NCBI GenBank assembly: GCA_016839055.1
Contig: JAEKNX010000007.1
Location: 124,001 to 188,000 of the forward strand
Direction of reading: 5' to 3'
From: Spirochaetales bacterium
GTDB lineage: Bacteria; Spirochaetota; Spirochaetia; UBA9216
DNA length: 64,000 bases
The notes beneath the pieces are model-generated. The model ran no database searches. It worked only from the letters and a program-made list of their open reading frames with translations, and had not been told where the DNA came from. A program made the position numbers and the translations under genes. Below are positions 9,301 through 17,865 of this stretch, piece after piece; the stretch's first letter is position 1; each line of letters begins with the position of its first letter.

Positions 9301-9888
9301 AATGAGGGAGTCGATGTCTTCGTAAGAGATTTCCTCAACCTTCATGACCTCATGAGAGGTTCTGAAGCCGTCGAAGAAGTTCAGAAACGGTATCTCTGCT
9401 TTCAGTGTTGCCAGATGCGCAACGAGGGCCATATCCATTGTTTCCTGAATACTGGACGCTGCTGTCATAGCAAATCCTGTATTCCTGGTGGACATTACGT
9501 CGGAGTGATCTCCGAATATTGAGAGTGACTGGGCTGCAAGTGATCTTGCAGATACATGAAATACAGTCGGCAGCATTTCTCCAGCGATTTTATGCATATT
9601 CGGGATCATTAAAAGGAGTCCCTGTGAAGCAGTAAAAGTAGTAGTGAGTGCGCCTCCGCTTAATGCTCCGTGAACAGCACCTGCGGCACCGGCTTCTGAC
9701 TGCATTTCCATGACATCGACTATCTTTCCGAAAACGTTTAGTCGTCCGGTAGATGCCCATGAGTCTGAATACTCTCCCATAGGAGACGAGGGGGTGATGG
9801 GGTAGATTGCAGCGACCTCACTGAACGCGTACGCGACATGAGCGGCAGCGGAATTACCGTCAATGGTAACCATTTTTTTATTAGCCAT
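6367..9888 (-). CDS. nifJ: Pyruvate:ferredoxin (flavodoxin) oxidoreductase, single-chain
   Basis: A 1173-residue one-polypeptide pyruvate:ferredoxin oxidoreductase with the usual fused gamma/alpha/delta/beta order: N-terminal pyrimidine-binding domain (IYPITPSSPMGEY near residue 35), EKR and ferredoxin-like regions, two 4Fe-4S motifs CIQCNQCVQACP and CQGCGVCIETCP near 690-760, and the C-terminal TPP domain with ACAGCGETPY and GGDGWAYDIGY. It converts pyruvate and CoA to acetyl-CoA, CO2 and reduced ferredoxin or flavodoxin in the cytoplasm. The start is set at ATG 9888 (MANKK) because GGAAGGG lies 5-6 nt upstream; an in-frame ATG at 9903 would overlap that SD. Full length; probably highly expressed and monocistronic. 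Confidence 0.97.
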   Translation of the reverse strand: MANKKMVTIDGNSAAAHVAYAFSEVAAIYPITPSSPMGEYSDSWASTGRLNVFGKIVDVMEMQSEAGAAGAVHGALSGGALTTTFTASQGLLLMIPNMHKIAGEMLPTVFHVSARSLAAQSLSIFGDHSDVMSTRNTGFAMTAASSIQETMDMALVAHLATLKAEIPFLNFFDGFRTSHEVMKVEEISYEDIDSLIETEYIEKFRNRGMRPEAPIVKVAAQNPDVYFQGRETSNTYYDKIPAIVQEYMDKVAKVTGRQYHLFDYVGAPDAEKIIIAMGSGCDTIDLSVNKMVEGGEKVGLIKVRLYRPFSAEAFIDAIPATVKKIAVLDRTKEPGSLGEPLYLDVATVLSDKDIKVIGGRYGLSSKEFTPSMVKAVFSHLDGAAFNGFTVGINDDVSNLSIDVNEFLNVTPKDVVACMFWGLGSDGTVGANKNSIKIIGDNTDMNAQGYFEYDSKKSGGVTISHLRFGKSSVNMPWLVNSADFVACHNPAYIGRYDMLGVLKEGGIFLLNSEIPTDEVFQHLTAAEQKIIIDRKIKFFNMDALKIAEAVGLGSRINTVMQAAFFKLSGVLPETEAIDLMKKAIKKDFIKKGEDIVKMNWAAVDKAAAAIEKVTIPASVGKAYDPPKLIADDADDFAKNIIDKVMHLKGNDIPVSHMSYDGTLPTGTAKLEKRGVAPRVPNWINDNCIQCNQCVQACPHAAIRAKMIDGDKMSGAPESFDATDYKAAKGKDLKYKIQVFIEDCQGCGVCIETCPAKTKALEWSTLEKERAGGENANEAFFETLPYGAIDGSSEENVKGMQFRQPLFEFSGACAGCGETPYVKLVTQICGDRMVVANATGCSSIYGGTFPTIPYCKNELGRGPAWGNSLFEDNAEYGFGMRLAIESNRSLLEIKVAKALELGLNGPLAEALKAQMGMWKATDAAAIAGQSKIAGLLGAEVSKASGEKKKVLAKIAELKDYFVDKSVWIFGGDGWAYDIGYSGVDHVVAMGKNVNILVVDTEVYSNTGGQASKATPIAAVAKFANAGMQLTKKNMGFMCMSYGYVYVASIALGSNRAQAQKALMEAEAYDGPSIVFAYAPCINHGIDMSKSQLEEKRAVDSGYWPLYRFNPALEEGKRFVWEAKEPTESFQDFIRSERRYTALLSTNPEHAEELYAAAEVDAKKRMDFYKKLGAIM

Positions 9889-9931
9889 ATGTATCCCTTC
9901 CATTAATTATATTGTGTATTTGGATGCCTGC

Positions 9932-9960
9932 ATTATAGTGCTTTCGGATACAAGTTACAA
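9932..9960 (-). promoter_or_regulatory. Promoter of the pyruvate:ferredoxin oxidoreductase gene
   Basis: TTGTAA (9955-9960) and a consensus TATAAT (9932-9937), 17 bp apart on the minus strand, predict a leader of about 37 nt that contains the GGAAGGG ribosome-binding site. A second TATAAT-like sequence lies nearer the gene. Confidence 0.6.
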
Positions 9961-10004
9961 GGAAGTCGCAACCCCTCCGAAACCTTTTTTTTGTAGTTAT
10001 GTCA

Positions 10005-11255
10005 TTACAAAGTCCGATGTTTGTCTGGAAAAGCTAATGACCCTATTCTTACCAATAGTCCACTGAAGACCATTGCCGGCAGTAGAACCAGAAGAATACT
10101 GGTCCAATTATCCTGACGGCAGAAAGGAATAATCTTAAGGATAATTGCCAGAACTGCGCCCGCAGCGGTAATCATCCAGCACCTGTTTACCGATTTAAGT
10201 GTTGCCCTCCGGCTGAACAGCAGACGTAATGAAAAGACGAGGGTGACAAGCATAACCGGATTTATAAACAGTAGGTTCATATTCCAGTATGTGAAATTAT
10301 GGTCGGTGAAGCATGCCATGAAAAGCAGCAGACTGCCGGCTAGTCCCAGCGGAAGGCTTATCAGGGAACTGAAAAGACCGAATAATCTCCGGACTGCCGT
10401 TCGATCCGCAGCCTTGCTGAGCATGAGGCCGCCCAGGGCCGCGAGTATGGCCCCGACTATAAAGCCTAGGGGCCACCGAGCCGGCGGCATGTCCGGAATC
10501 TCCGGCCGCCCCTTTGCCTGGTTGTAAATTTTCTTGCCTTCGACAAAAGGAATTTCCTGCCCATTTTCGTCTTTTACCATCAAGGTTGAAATTCCCGCCT
10601 CAAGTTCTTTCGGCAGAAACATTGATTCCCATACTGTTGCAGGCTTGTCGACATTTCCCTTCATGGAAAAATTCAGCAGCCAGTCCATGAAGCGGCTGCC
10701 TCGGGTAAAGCGTCTAAGCTGCTGACGCAGCGTTTTTCCAGAATAGGAGGCCGCGGCCTTCGCAAGTTCTCCGCCGGATGCCGTGTTAAGGATATCCCTG
10801 ATTCTAGTTGAGCAGTTGTCGTAGAAATGATCATAGAGGTAGATACAGTTTGCAGGTTTTACGTCATTCTCGAGAAAGCGGATCATCTCTATTTTCCGGT
10901 CTTCGGGAATATTTAGTTTGTATAGAGTTACATCGCGGTTCAGGAAGGCCGAATATCGAAGCTGAGGGTCAGGCCTCGTTACCTTCTTCAGGAAGTAAAG
11001 CCGTCCCATTGTGAAATTGTTTATGAAGGAATCTTCGTCAAATGAGAAGTTTCCGTAGTCGTAATAACGGGCGTCACCTGTATTTTTATCCTCAATAATT
11101 ATTGCTACATGCCCCCACCATGAATAGAGGGGGTCGGCCGGGCCGATGAAGGCTATACTGACGTCCCATTGGCTTTCCTTAGCCTGCAGGAAGGTCACTG
11201 CCGCAAAGGCCAGGATGAAAACCAGGGTGATAGTTTTAATTTTTCTTGTAGTCAT
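10005..11255 (-). CDS. DUF4105 (Lnb N-terminal periplasmic domain) membrane protein
   Basis: 416 residues. After a signal peptide (FILAFAAVTFLQAK) comes a DUF4105 domain with its marks YSWWGHVAIII (candidate catalytic His), YYDYGNFSF and YDHFYDNCSTRIRDIL (candidate nucleophile Cys), followed by a C-terminal block of about five transmembrane helices. The family is a papain/NlpC-like fold with a suspected peptidase or amidase role at the envelope; substrates are unknown. Its start overlaps the end of the upstream glycosyltransferase by 20 nt, so the two are co-translated. Confidence 0.8.
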   Translation of the reverse strand: MTTRKIKTITLVFILAFAAVTFLQAKESQWDVSIAFIGPADPLYSWWGHVAIIIEDKNTGDARYYDYGNFSFDEDSFINNFTMGRLYFLKKVTRPDPQLRYSAFLNRDVTLYKLNIPEDRKIEMIRFLENDVKPANCIYLYDHFYDNCSTRIRDILNTASGGELAKAAASYSGKTLRQQLRRFTRGSRFMDWLLNFSMKGNVDKPATVWESMFLPKELEAGISTLMVKDENGQEIPFVEGKKIYNQAKGRPEIPDMPPARWPLGFIVGAILAALGGLMLSKAADRTAVRRLFGLFSSLISLPLGLAGSLLLFMACFTDHNFTYWNMNLLFINPVMLVTLVFSLRLLFSRRATLKSVNRCWMITAAGAVLAIILKIIPFCRQDNWTSILLVLLPAMVFSGLLVRIGSLAFPDKHRTL

Positions 11256-12849
11256 AAATTAGCCTCATATATTCTATTTTTGCAAATTCATCGAGAAGGT
11301 TCTGCTGAACACTCCGGCCTGCCATGTCCGTTTTCTGTTGTTCCGGCATCCGGTTTTTATTTGGAAAGGCTGAAAATATTCTTCTGACGGTATCAGCATG
11401 TGATTTCAGGCTGAATTCCTCCAGACTTTTATTTTTTCCAGTTCTTCCATTATCAAGCAGCTTTGAGAAATTCTCAAATATTGTTTTGTTCAGATTCCTG
11501 ATTGAGGTTTTATACTCCGCTGACTCACTCACCCGCCGTAAAACTAATATCTGATGCTCTACAGGAAGGTAGGAGAAGTCAATAACTCCGCCCTCGCTTA
11601 TGCTTTCTGTCACAGCTGTCAATTCATCGACGGCTTCACCGCTTATGCGGCCACGGAGGCTCTCGATTTTATTTAAATAAGCCTGTTTAACATCCTCCTC
11701 CCAGGACTCATCGGAGGGAACGATAATTCTTTCATAGAAAAAACTTGATTGCTCAGGGAAGACGGCTCTTATGCCGTCGAGAATATTCAGGTAGTGGGCA
11801 AGAAGCGGAGTTCCGAGTTGTACGGCATTTATAAATAAGTATCCGAAGCCTTCCTGTACTGAAGATGAGATGATGAGATCACAGAGCCCTAGCATGTCTT
11901 CATAAGCTGGGACAGATGGTGAGTCTGTCAGACCCGAACCCCAGACTCCCGGAATAAGTCCGTCTTCAAAGCATCGACTGCAGGCCTCTGAGTATGCCCT
12001 CTCCTGGGCTGATACTCCGGGAAGGCCGACAATGAGGTTTACAGGCTCTTCCGATGCCGCGCATATGAGGCCTGCTTCGAGGATGTTTTTTCGTCTTATG
12101 GATCTGACCGGATAGAATATTGTTTTTCCCTCGGGACGGGCTGAGGGGAAACGGTCCGCGAAATATCTGTAGAAGTTTCTTAACGGGCGCTCTCCTCTGC
12201 CGGCAGAACCGGCCTTCGGGATATTCTCAGAGCTTGGAGCTTCTACCGGATTATTCAGCAGGAACAGCCGCTCCCTGGGAATTCCTGCCTGCATCAGCAG
12301 TTTGAGATCTCTGCTATTTATAAGGCTGTAGAGAACGTTGCCTGCTATCGGATACGGATTCTTGATGCCGGCGGAAAGCAGTCTGTTAAGATTATCGAAA
12401 CGGGCACATTCCGGAAAATCATGTATATGGAAAAGAATTTTCCTCTCCGGATTTACTTTAGCTGAGTGGAGAACTGCCGCTGTAAAGAGAGGATTTTTTC
12501 CTATCTGGTAATTATGGATCCACCATATGCTGTCTCCGAACTTTTTTTCTATCTTTTGAGAAAGTTCTATTATTTTTTCCGGCTGGAGAAGGCCGTTATC
12601 ATCGGAATATCCGATATCAGGCATAATAGAGATTTCAAACCGGAAATTCGGGGTTTTATCGGCACCTTCTTTGGTTATGGCTGAATTGATACGGCTTCTT
12701 ACTCGGTCGGTATCGTCATCCGAACCACAGACGAGCCTCAGCAGTTCGAGCCCCGGAAAATACTTAATAAGTGCCAGGGCTCCCAGTTCGATAACATTGG
12801 TTACCCCGCCGGGATGCAGATGGTAATGGAATATTGAAATTCTATTCAA
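11236..12849 (-). CDS. Glycosyltransferase family 4-like protein
   Basis: 537 residues. The N-terminal Rossmann half starts RISIFHYHLHPGGVTNVI, a typical GT4 GGV(T/A) loop; the C-terminal half contains IFYPVRSIRRKN and SSSVQEGFGYLFINAVQLGTPLLA, matching the EGFG/P nucleotide-sugar-binding segment. It probably transfers a sugar in envelope glycan or glycolipid synthesis; donor and acceptor are unknown. Translation starts at TTG (12849), with GGAGG and GGAG upstream. A TATAAT at 12867-12872 on the minus strand may be its -10 box. The extra 120 C-terminal residues are charged and helical. Confidence 0.8.
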   Translation of the reverse strand: MNRISIFHYHLHPGGVTNVIELGALALIKYFPGLELLRLVCGSDDDTDRVRSRINSAITKEGADKTPNFRFEISIMPDIGYSDDNGLLQPEKIIELSQKIEKKFGDSIWWIHNYQIGKNPLFTAAVLHSAKVNPERKILFHIHDFPECARFDNLNRLLSAGIKNPYPIAGNVLYSLINSRDLKLLMQAGIPRERLFLLNNPVEAPSSENIPKAGSAGRGERPLRNFYRYFADRFPSARPEGKTIFYPVRSIRRKNILEAGLICAASEEPVNLIVGLPGVSAQERAYSEACSRCFEDGLIPGVWGSGLTDSPSVPAYEDMLGLCDLIISSSVQEGFGYLFINAVQLGTPLLAHYLNILDGIRAVFPEQSSFFYERIIVPSDESWEEDVKQAYLNKIESLRGRISGEAVDELTAVTESISEGGVIDFSYLPVEHQILVLRRVSESAEYKTSIRNLNKTIFENFSKLLDNGRTGKNKSLEEFSLKSHADTVRRIFSAFPNKNRMPEQQKTDMAGRSVQQNLLDEFAKIEYMRLIYDYKKN

Positions 12850-12933
12850 GCTCCGCCTCCGCCTTGATTATAGTACAGGGCGCCGGGCAAAAAAAGACGG
12901 TTCATGTAAAAAAATGTCTCAGTATTCGATAAT

Positions 12934-12962
12934 TTGACAATTTGTTTAATTATTTGTACCTT
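12934..12962 (+). promoter_or_regulatory. Promoter of the enzyme I (ptsP-like) gene
   Basis: A consensus TTGACA (12934-12939), a 17-bp spacer and TACCTT (12957-12962) precede the ATG at 12996, whose SD is CGGGAG. The -10 match is weak but the -35 is perfect. Confidence 0.5.
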
Positions 12963-12995
12963 ATTAAGAAGACAGACCTCTCTCCGGGAGACCTA

Positions 12996-15305
12996 ATGAA
13001 TAGCAAACGCGACAATATAGATCTGATAGTCAGTATGGCAGAACTCACCTCCGTTTTCGATAGAAAAAGCAACCTTTCTACTCTGCTTCAGGATATTGCT
13101 GTGATGGTAGCCGAACATATGAGTGCTGATGTCTGCTCAGTCTACCTTTATAACAAGGATGCTGAGGAACTTGTTCTGAGGGCTACTGTCGGTCTTTCCT
13201 CATCATCGGTAGGGCGGGTTAAAATGAAACTCGGTGAGGGTATAACAGGAATAGCACTCAAGGAGCTCAGGACAATAAGAGAGGCCCGCGCCTCTCTCAG
13301 TCCAGGCTTTAAATCTTTTAAAAATATCAATGAGGAAGAATATGAAGCCTTCCTTGCTGTTCCTATCAAGAAAGGCCTGAATAGGATTGGAGTTCTCACC
13401 CTTCAGCACCGGGAACCAGATTACTTTTCAAGTCGTGATGCTTCTGCCATGAAGGCCATCGCATCTCAGCTTGCAGCCTCGATTGAGAACAGTCAGCTTC
13501 TTATCGGCCTGCGAGAGAAGCGAGAGAAGCATGAGAGTAATGAAGAGTTTGAGAATATCCGGATACCAGGAAGCGGCGGAATTCGGGCTACAGTCCTGGG
13601 AAAGGCCTATTTTCTTAATGAAAAACGGAAACCGAATGTCATAGCCTATGATGTACTTGCATCCGACTCGGAAATTGAGGGCTGTAGTGATCCGGATGAG
13701 ACCGAAGAAGAATGTATCCTGCTGGATTTACTAGCATTTGATAAGGCGCTTGAGCTTTCAATGTCACAGCTTGAGGAGCTGCAGGTCTCTGTGGATGACT
13801 CTCTGTCGGATGTAGCCGGAATGATATTCACCGCACATTTTCTTATGCTCAGGGATGAAAATTTCACCGGACTCATGCGCAGCCTGATTGAGAAGGGGGG
13901 CAAGCCTGATGAGGCTGTCAGAACGGTTACCAATCAGTATGCCGATATTTTCAGGAATTCCGACCTTTCCGGCATCAGGGAAAAGGTTCAGGATATCAAA
14001 GACCTCGAACACAGACTGCTTGCTAATCTATATGGTGATATTTCAAAGACGGCTGATTATTCAACAAATATAGTTGTAGCTGATAATATTTTTCCATCCG
14101 AGCTTGTGAAGCTATGGCTGCAGAAATCTAAGGGGCTGGTCCTCTGCGGGAGCGGCATTACGGCTCATATTTCAATCCTGGCGCGATCTCTTTCTTTTCC
14201 GCTTCTAATGACCGAGGACCGGAAGATTCTGAGAGTCCCGGGCGACTCTGAACTTCTTATGGATACAACTTTAGGCTTTCTATATGTTAATCCTTCCGAG
14301 GAAATAAAGGCTAGCTACAGAAATGTTGTTGAGCCGGTCTCAGTCTTCGGTGAGCTGGACATCCCTGAGATGACTGAAACCACCGATGGTGTCCGGATAA
14401 AAGTCCAGGCCAATATAAACATAATTCATGATGTAGAGGTAGCGGTGGCGGTGAATGCGGAAGGTATAGGTCTCTATCGCAGCGAGTTTCCGTTTATCAT
14501 AAGGAATGAATTCCCCTCTGAGGAAGAACAGTACCGGATATATCGGAAAATTTTTAAAAAATCGAATGGACAGGAATGCATTCTTCGGACTCTTGATATC
14601 GGCGGAGACAAGATTCCCGGCTATACAGAGGGCGGGCATGAGGCGAATCCATTTCTCGGGTTCCGAGGCATAAGATTCTCTCTCGGGCACCCGGAGGTTT
14701 TTCAGGATCAGATCAGGGCAATGCTTCGTGCCGGTGAAGGCTGGGAGCTTAAAATAATGTTCCCAATGATTTCCAGCTTAGACGAATTCCTTACTGCCAG
14801 TGCTCTCGTTAAAGGCTGCATCCGGGATCTTGAAGTCGAGGGAATCCCCGCTAATAATAAGCCTCTTCTCGGTGCGATGGTTGAGCTTCCCGCCGCCGTT
14901 GAGATTATTCGGGAATTATCGGCAGCAGCTGATTTTCTCAGCATAGGAACCAATGATTTAATAATGTATACCCTCGCTGTCGACCGGACTAATGAAAAGG
15001 TCCGAAACATGTACAAGGCCTGGCATCCGGCCGTGCTTCGCAGCCTGAAGAAAATTGCCGATCAGGCTTACTCCGACGGCACTGAACTGTCGGTCTGTGG
15101 AGAGGCAGCCTCTGATCCCGAGTTTCTCAGATTCCTGATAGGCCTTAAAATCAGGAAATTCAGCGTAGATCCGCTGAAAATTCCTTTAGTCAAGTCGGCC
15201 GTAATAAACAGCAGTTTTCATGACTGTGAAGACTTCGCCGGTAAAGCGCTTGCCGTTGAGACTCTTAATCAGGCGGAGATCCTGTTCGCCTCAATGCGGG
15301 GTTAA
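12996..15305 (+). CDS. ptsP: GAF-domain phosphoenolpyruvate-protein phosphotransferase (PtsP-type enzyme I)
   Basis: 769 residues: N-terminal GAF domain (about 5-170), then full enzyme I. The phosphohistidine motif is ITAHISILARS (His391); the PEP-binding barrel has GIGLYRSEF, RTLDIGGDKI and FLGFRGIRFS, and the catalytic Cys lies in SVCGEAASDP (Cys701). It transfers phosphate from PEP to an HPr-like protein, usually in the regulatory nitrogen-type PTS. ATG 12996 is chosen over an in-frame TTG at 12942 because CGGGAG precedes it at proper spacing and the upstream start would lie within the promoter. No HPr or EIIA gene is in the window. Confidence 0.92.
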   Translation: MNSKRDNIDLIVSMAELTSVFDRKSNLSTLLQDIAVMVAEHMSADVCSVYLYNKDAEELVLRATVGLSSSSVGRVKMKLGEGITGIALKELRTIREARASLSPGFKSFKNINEEEYEAFLAVPIKKGLNRIGVLTLQHREPDYFSSRDASAMKAIASQLAASIENSQLLIGLREKREKHESNEEFENIRIPGSGGIRATVLGKAYFLNEKRKPNVIAYDVLASDSEIEGCSDPDETEEECILLDLLAFDKALELSMSQLEELQVSVDDSLSDVAGMIFTAHFLMLRDENFTGLMRSLIEKGGKPDEAVRTVTNQYADIFRNSDLSGIREKVQDIKDLEHRLLANLYGDISKTADYSTNIVVADNIFPSELVKLWLQKSKGLVLCGSGITAHISILARSLSFPLLMTEDRKILRVPGDSELLMDTTLGFLYVNPSEEIKASYRNVVEPVSVFGELDIPEMTETTDGVRIKVQANINIIHDVEVAVAVNAEGIGLYRSEFPFIIRNEFPSEEEQYRIYRKIFKKSNGQECILRTLDIGGDKIPGYTEGGHEANPFLGFRGIRFSLGHPEVFQDQIRAMLRAGEGWELKIMFPMISSLDEFLTASALVKGCIRDLEVEGIPANNKPLLGAMVELPAAVEIIRELSAAADFLSIGTNDLIMYTLAVDRTNEKVRNMYKAWHPAVLRSLKKIADQAYSDGTELSVCGEAASDPEFLRFLIGLKIRKFSVDPLKIPLVKSAVINSSFHDCEDFAGKALAVETLNQAEILFASMRG

Positions 15306-15341
15306 AAAAAAGGCAGACCATACAGGAGTATGATCTGCCTT
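15304..15341 (-). terminator. Terminator of the 54-residue small-protein gene
   Basis: A 13-bp stem with one mismatch (15310-15322 with 15329-15341) is followed on the minus strand by a run of seven T. It lies 38 bp past the stop of the small minus-strand gene; read on the plus strand it lacks a T tract, so it does not serve ptsP well. Confidence 0.8.
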
Positions 15342-15379
15342 AAGGAGGAGAGGGGGTTGGATGGATCAGTCAGCGGAGG

Positions 15380-15544
15380 CTATCCGTAGAGTGTAAATCC
15401 TACTGCCGGGTATTCTGCAATACCTTCTTTTTTACTTTTAAATTTTCTATATTTCTCGGGGTTTCCCCTGAATGGTGAACTACCTACAAAGGGCATCAAT
15501 AAGCTGTTTTCAAGCTGTTTTTTCATTTTTTCTTTTTCGGTCAT
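15380..15544 (-). CDS. Small protein of 54 residues, unknown function
   Basis: An ATG at 15544 preceded by AGGAGG (6-nt spacing) opens a 54-codon frame ending at TAG 15380. The protein has a charged start (MTEKEKMKKQLENS), a central LMPFVGSSPFRGNPEKY and ends EYPAVGFTLYG. It has no membrane segment or Cys, is lysine-rich and contains several Pro/Gly. The gene has its own consensus promoter and a clean terminator, which argues that it is a real transcription unit. I recognise no family. A peptide precursor, a small regulator or a stable structural peptide are all possible; no modifying enzyme gene is adjacent. Confidence 0.75.
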   Translation of the reverse strand: MTEKEKMKKQLENSLLMPFVGSSPFRGNPEKYRKFKSKKEGIAEYPAVGFTLYG

Positions 15545-15580
15545 GTACTGCCTCCTAAAGCAATAATCTTTTATATGTCT

Positions 15581-15609
15581 AATATAGTATGGCGCACCTA
15601 ACTTGTCAA
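15581..15609 (-). promoter_or_regulatory. Consensus promoter of the 54-residue gene
   Basis: Minus strand: TTGACA (15604-15609), exactly 17 bp, TATATT (15581-15586). Predicted transcription start is near 15574, giving a leader of about 30 nt that holds the AGGAGG site. Bases from 15610 to the kinase stop at 15789 hold nothing else recognised. Confidence 0.8.
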
Positions 15610-15788
15610 GAAAAACTTACAAAAAAGGTCATATATTTAGTTGGTGATGATATAGTTAGGGTTTATCAATATCTCTGGAAGCGATGTTCAATATAGGGAG
15701 ATGTGCCCACAAATCTAGCTCTATGATAATATCCGGTAAAGTAGACAATCAGGAGTTTGGAAAGAGGCTCTGCAGTTTAAGTATTTAT

Positions 15789-17162
15789 CTAAATTCTCTG
15801 GCTTATAACCGGAAGTTCAATCAGGAAACCTGCGCCGCCTAACTTTGATGGGCTGTAGGTGATATCTCCGCCGTGATTATTCACAATCATTTTTGCAGAA
15901 CTCAGACCTATCCCCAGCCCGCGGGTATTTCGGCCCTGATCGGCTCTATAGAACATCTCAAAAATATGCTGCCTGTGCTTTTCACTGATACCGCTGCCTG
16001 AGTCAGCTATTAAAATATTGACTTTATCCTCTATGAGTTCTGCCGACAATTCTATGATATCATCTTCTTTGGTGTGTCTGCATGCATTATCGAATAGGTT
16101 TTCTAGGGCCTGAAACAGCATTTTCCGGTCGCCGTTTATATTAAGTCCATCCGGCAGATTGTTATTATATTGAAAACTTCTTTTTCTGATATGCGAATCG
16201 TTTATAAAGATATCAGCTGATTCTTCAAGTAGATTATTCAGTGAAAACACTTCAAACCTAGCCTGCCAGTCGGATGTTCTTAGTTTTGCAAAATAGATCA
16301 GATCATTAATTCTTTCTTCGAGAAGCATTGATCTGTCAAAGATGATATCGGCATACTGCATAACCTCGTCAGGAGTTTCAGCCATACCGTCTTTGAGAGC
16401 TTCTACATATCCTTTAATGAGTGTGAGCGGTGTTTTGAGATCATGTGAAATGGACATCATAATCCTGCTTTGATTCTCATAATTTTCTTTTAATTCGATT
16501 CTCATTTGTTCAAAAGCTTTTATCAATGAGTCAAGTGCGATAGCATGCGCCCGGCCTTTATGCTCTTTGCTTTTTGATCGGATTGGGGTTTCAAGGTTTC
16601 CCTTTCCAATTTCAACTGCTGCGTTTTCCAATGAGACAAAGGAGCGAATTACCGGCTGCATACTAACACTCATTATCAGTACCGGTATTACAATCAGTCC
16701 GAAATACAAGGCAAACATGACAAAAGCACTTGTTTGAAAAAGTTTTCTTCCTGAAAAAAACTCTTCTACATAGACGACCAGGCCCGAGCTGTTTTGGTAG
16801 CTGTATACGGTCATATTCACAGGTATTCCAGGCAGCATCTCCATCATTTCAGCATATGCATCATCTATGCTGTCCCAATTCATGTCATCTATTACTTCCT
16901 GTCCTTCGGGTGCAATATAGATAATTTTACCCTTTTGATCGAGAACCATTATTATTCCGGCGAACCTTGACTTTGAAACTTCTTCGCCGCGTAGTACTTT
17001 AAGAAGTGGTTCATGCAGGAAGCGGGGGACTGATAGCTCTTCTGATTCTTTCCAGCCCAGGGTAAATGATATAAAGAATGATGCGCCTGTAATTAGCAGG
17101 GCGAAGACAGGGATGATGAGGATGAAGACTGCAATGATCCTAACTCTTTTATTTAATGTCAT
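15789..17162 (-). CDS. HAMP-containing sensor histidine kinase
   Basis: 457 residues with two transmembrane helices (about 8-38 and 148-170), a periplasmic loop of about 110 residues, a HAMP linker, the phosphoacceptor H-box SISHDLKTPLTL (His240) and HATPase motifs (NLFDNACRHT, ADSGSGIS, GLGIGLSSA). ATG 17162 is preferred over an upstream in-frame ATG at 17201 because GAGG lies 8-9 nt before it and it overlaps the upstream regulator by only 14 nt. As the last gene of the pump operon it probably senses an envelope or toxic-compound signal and controls the RND genes. Confidence 0.9.
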   Translation of the reverse strand: MTLNKRVRIIAVFILIIPVFALLITGASFFISFTLGWKESEELSVPRFLHEPLLKVLRGEEVSKSRFAGIIMVLDQKGKIIYIAPEGQEVIDDMNWDSIDDAYAEMMEMLPGIPVNMTVYSYQNSSGLVVYVEEFFSGRKLFQTSAFVMFALYFGLIVIPVLIMSVSMQPVIRSFVSLENAAVEIGKGNLETPIRSKSKEHKGRAHAIALDSLIKAFEQMRIELKENYENQSRIMMSISHDLKTPLTLIKGYVEALKDGMAETPDEVMQYADIIFDRSMLLEERINDLIYFAKLRTSDWQARFEVFSLNNLLEESADIFINDSHIRKRSFQYNNNLPDGLNINGDRKMLFQALENLFDNACRHTKEDDIIELSAELIEDKVNILIADSGSGISEKHRQHIFEMFYRADQGRNTRGLGIGLSSAKMIVNNHGGDITYSPSKLGGAGFLIELPVISQRI

Positions 17163-17853
17163 CTGCGGCCTCATTGATACAAAGGTAATAACCAAATCCA
17201 TAAGAGGTTTTTATAAATGCTGGGTTCGACGGGTCTTCCTCGATTTTTTTTCTGAGCCGCTGAATATGAACCGAAACAGTCGTGAGATCACCATAACTGT
17301 TATGCCAGACCATTTCATACAGTTCTTTTTGGCTGAACGGCCGTCCAGGAGATTTCGCCAGGACCAGCAGCAGCGCCATTTCTTTCGGGGAAAGTTCTTT
17401 TCGCTCACCGTCTTTTTTCAGCCAGAGGTTATCCATATCAAGAAGGAATGATCCGAAGGCCAGCTTCCGATTTGCGGCGGAAGCACTGCTGCTATCGCGT
17501 TTTAGGTTTACGCGGACCCGGGCGGCAAGTACTTTGGGGCTGAAGGGTTTTGAAACATAGTCGTCGGCTCCAATGCCGAACCCCATAATCATGTCTTCAT
17601 CCTCCTGCCGGGCAGATACAATGATTACAGGCAGCGATTCAATTTTTCTGATTTCCTGCAAAACCTCAAAACCATCCATGCCGGGTAGATTGATATCAAG
17701 AATAACTAAATTGCAACCACCCTGTTTGAGTATTTCAAGCCCTGCTTCTCCGGTTAAGGCGTGTTTAGTTTTGATTCCTTCTTTTTTCAAGTAAAGTGAA
17801 ATTAGTTCTGCTATCTGAGGTTCGTCCTCAATGATTAAAACCGTTGCCTGCAT
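17149..17853 (-). CDS. OmpR-family response regulator
   Basis: 234 residues: receiver domain with acidic pocket Glu9/Asp10, phosphoacceptor Asp53 in LVILDINLPGMDG and Lys102 in VSKPF, then a winged-helix DNA-binding domain (LSPKEMALLLVLAKSPGRPF ... VSVHIQRLRKKI). It lies 13 bp after the PG0541-like gene and overlaps the kinase by 14 nt, so it is its cognate partner and part of the efflux operon. Confidence 0.93.
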   Translation of the reverse strand: MQATVLIIEDEPQIAELISLYLKKEGIKTKHALTGEAGLEILKQGGCNLVILDINLPGMDGFEVLQEIRKIESLPVIIVSARQEDEDMIMGFGIGADDYVSKPFSPKVLAARVRVNLKRDSSSASAANRKLAFGSFLLDMDNLWLKKDGERKELSPKEMALLLVLAKSPGRPFSQKELYEMVWHNSYGDLTTVSVHIQRLRKKIEEDPSNPAFIKTSYGFGYYLCINEAADDIK

Positions 17854-17865
17854 AGTTCCCTCTGC

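Noticed and set aside
12942..12995. TTG start 54 bp upstream for the enzyme I gene
   Set aside because: The SD-preceded ATG at 12996 fits family starts, and the upstream TTG lies between -35 and -10 of the likely promoter.
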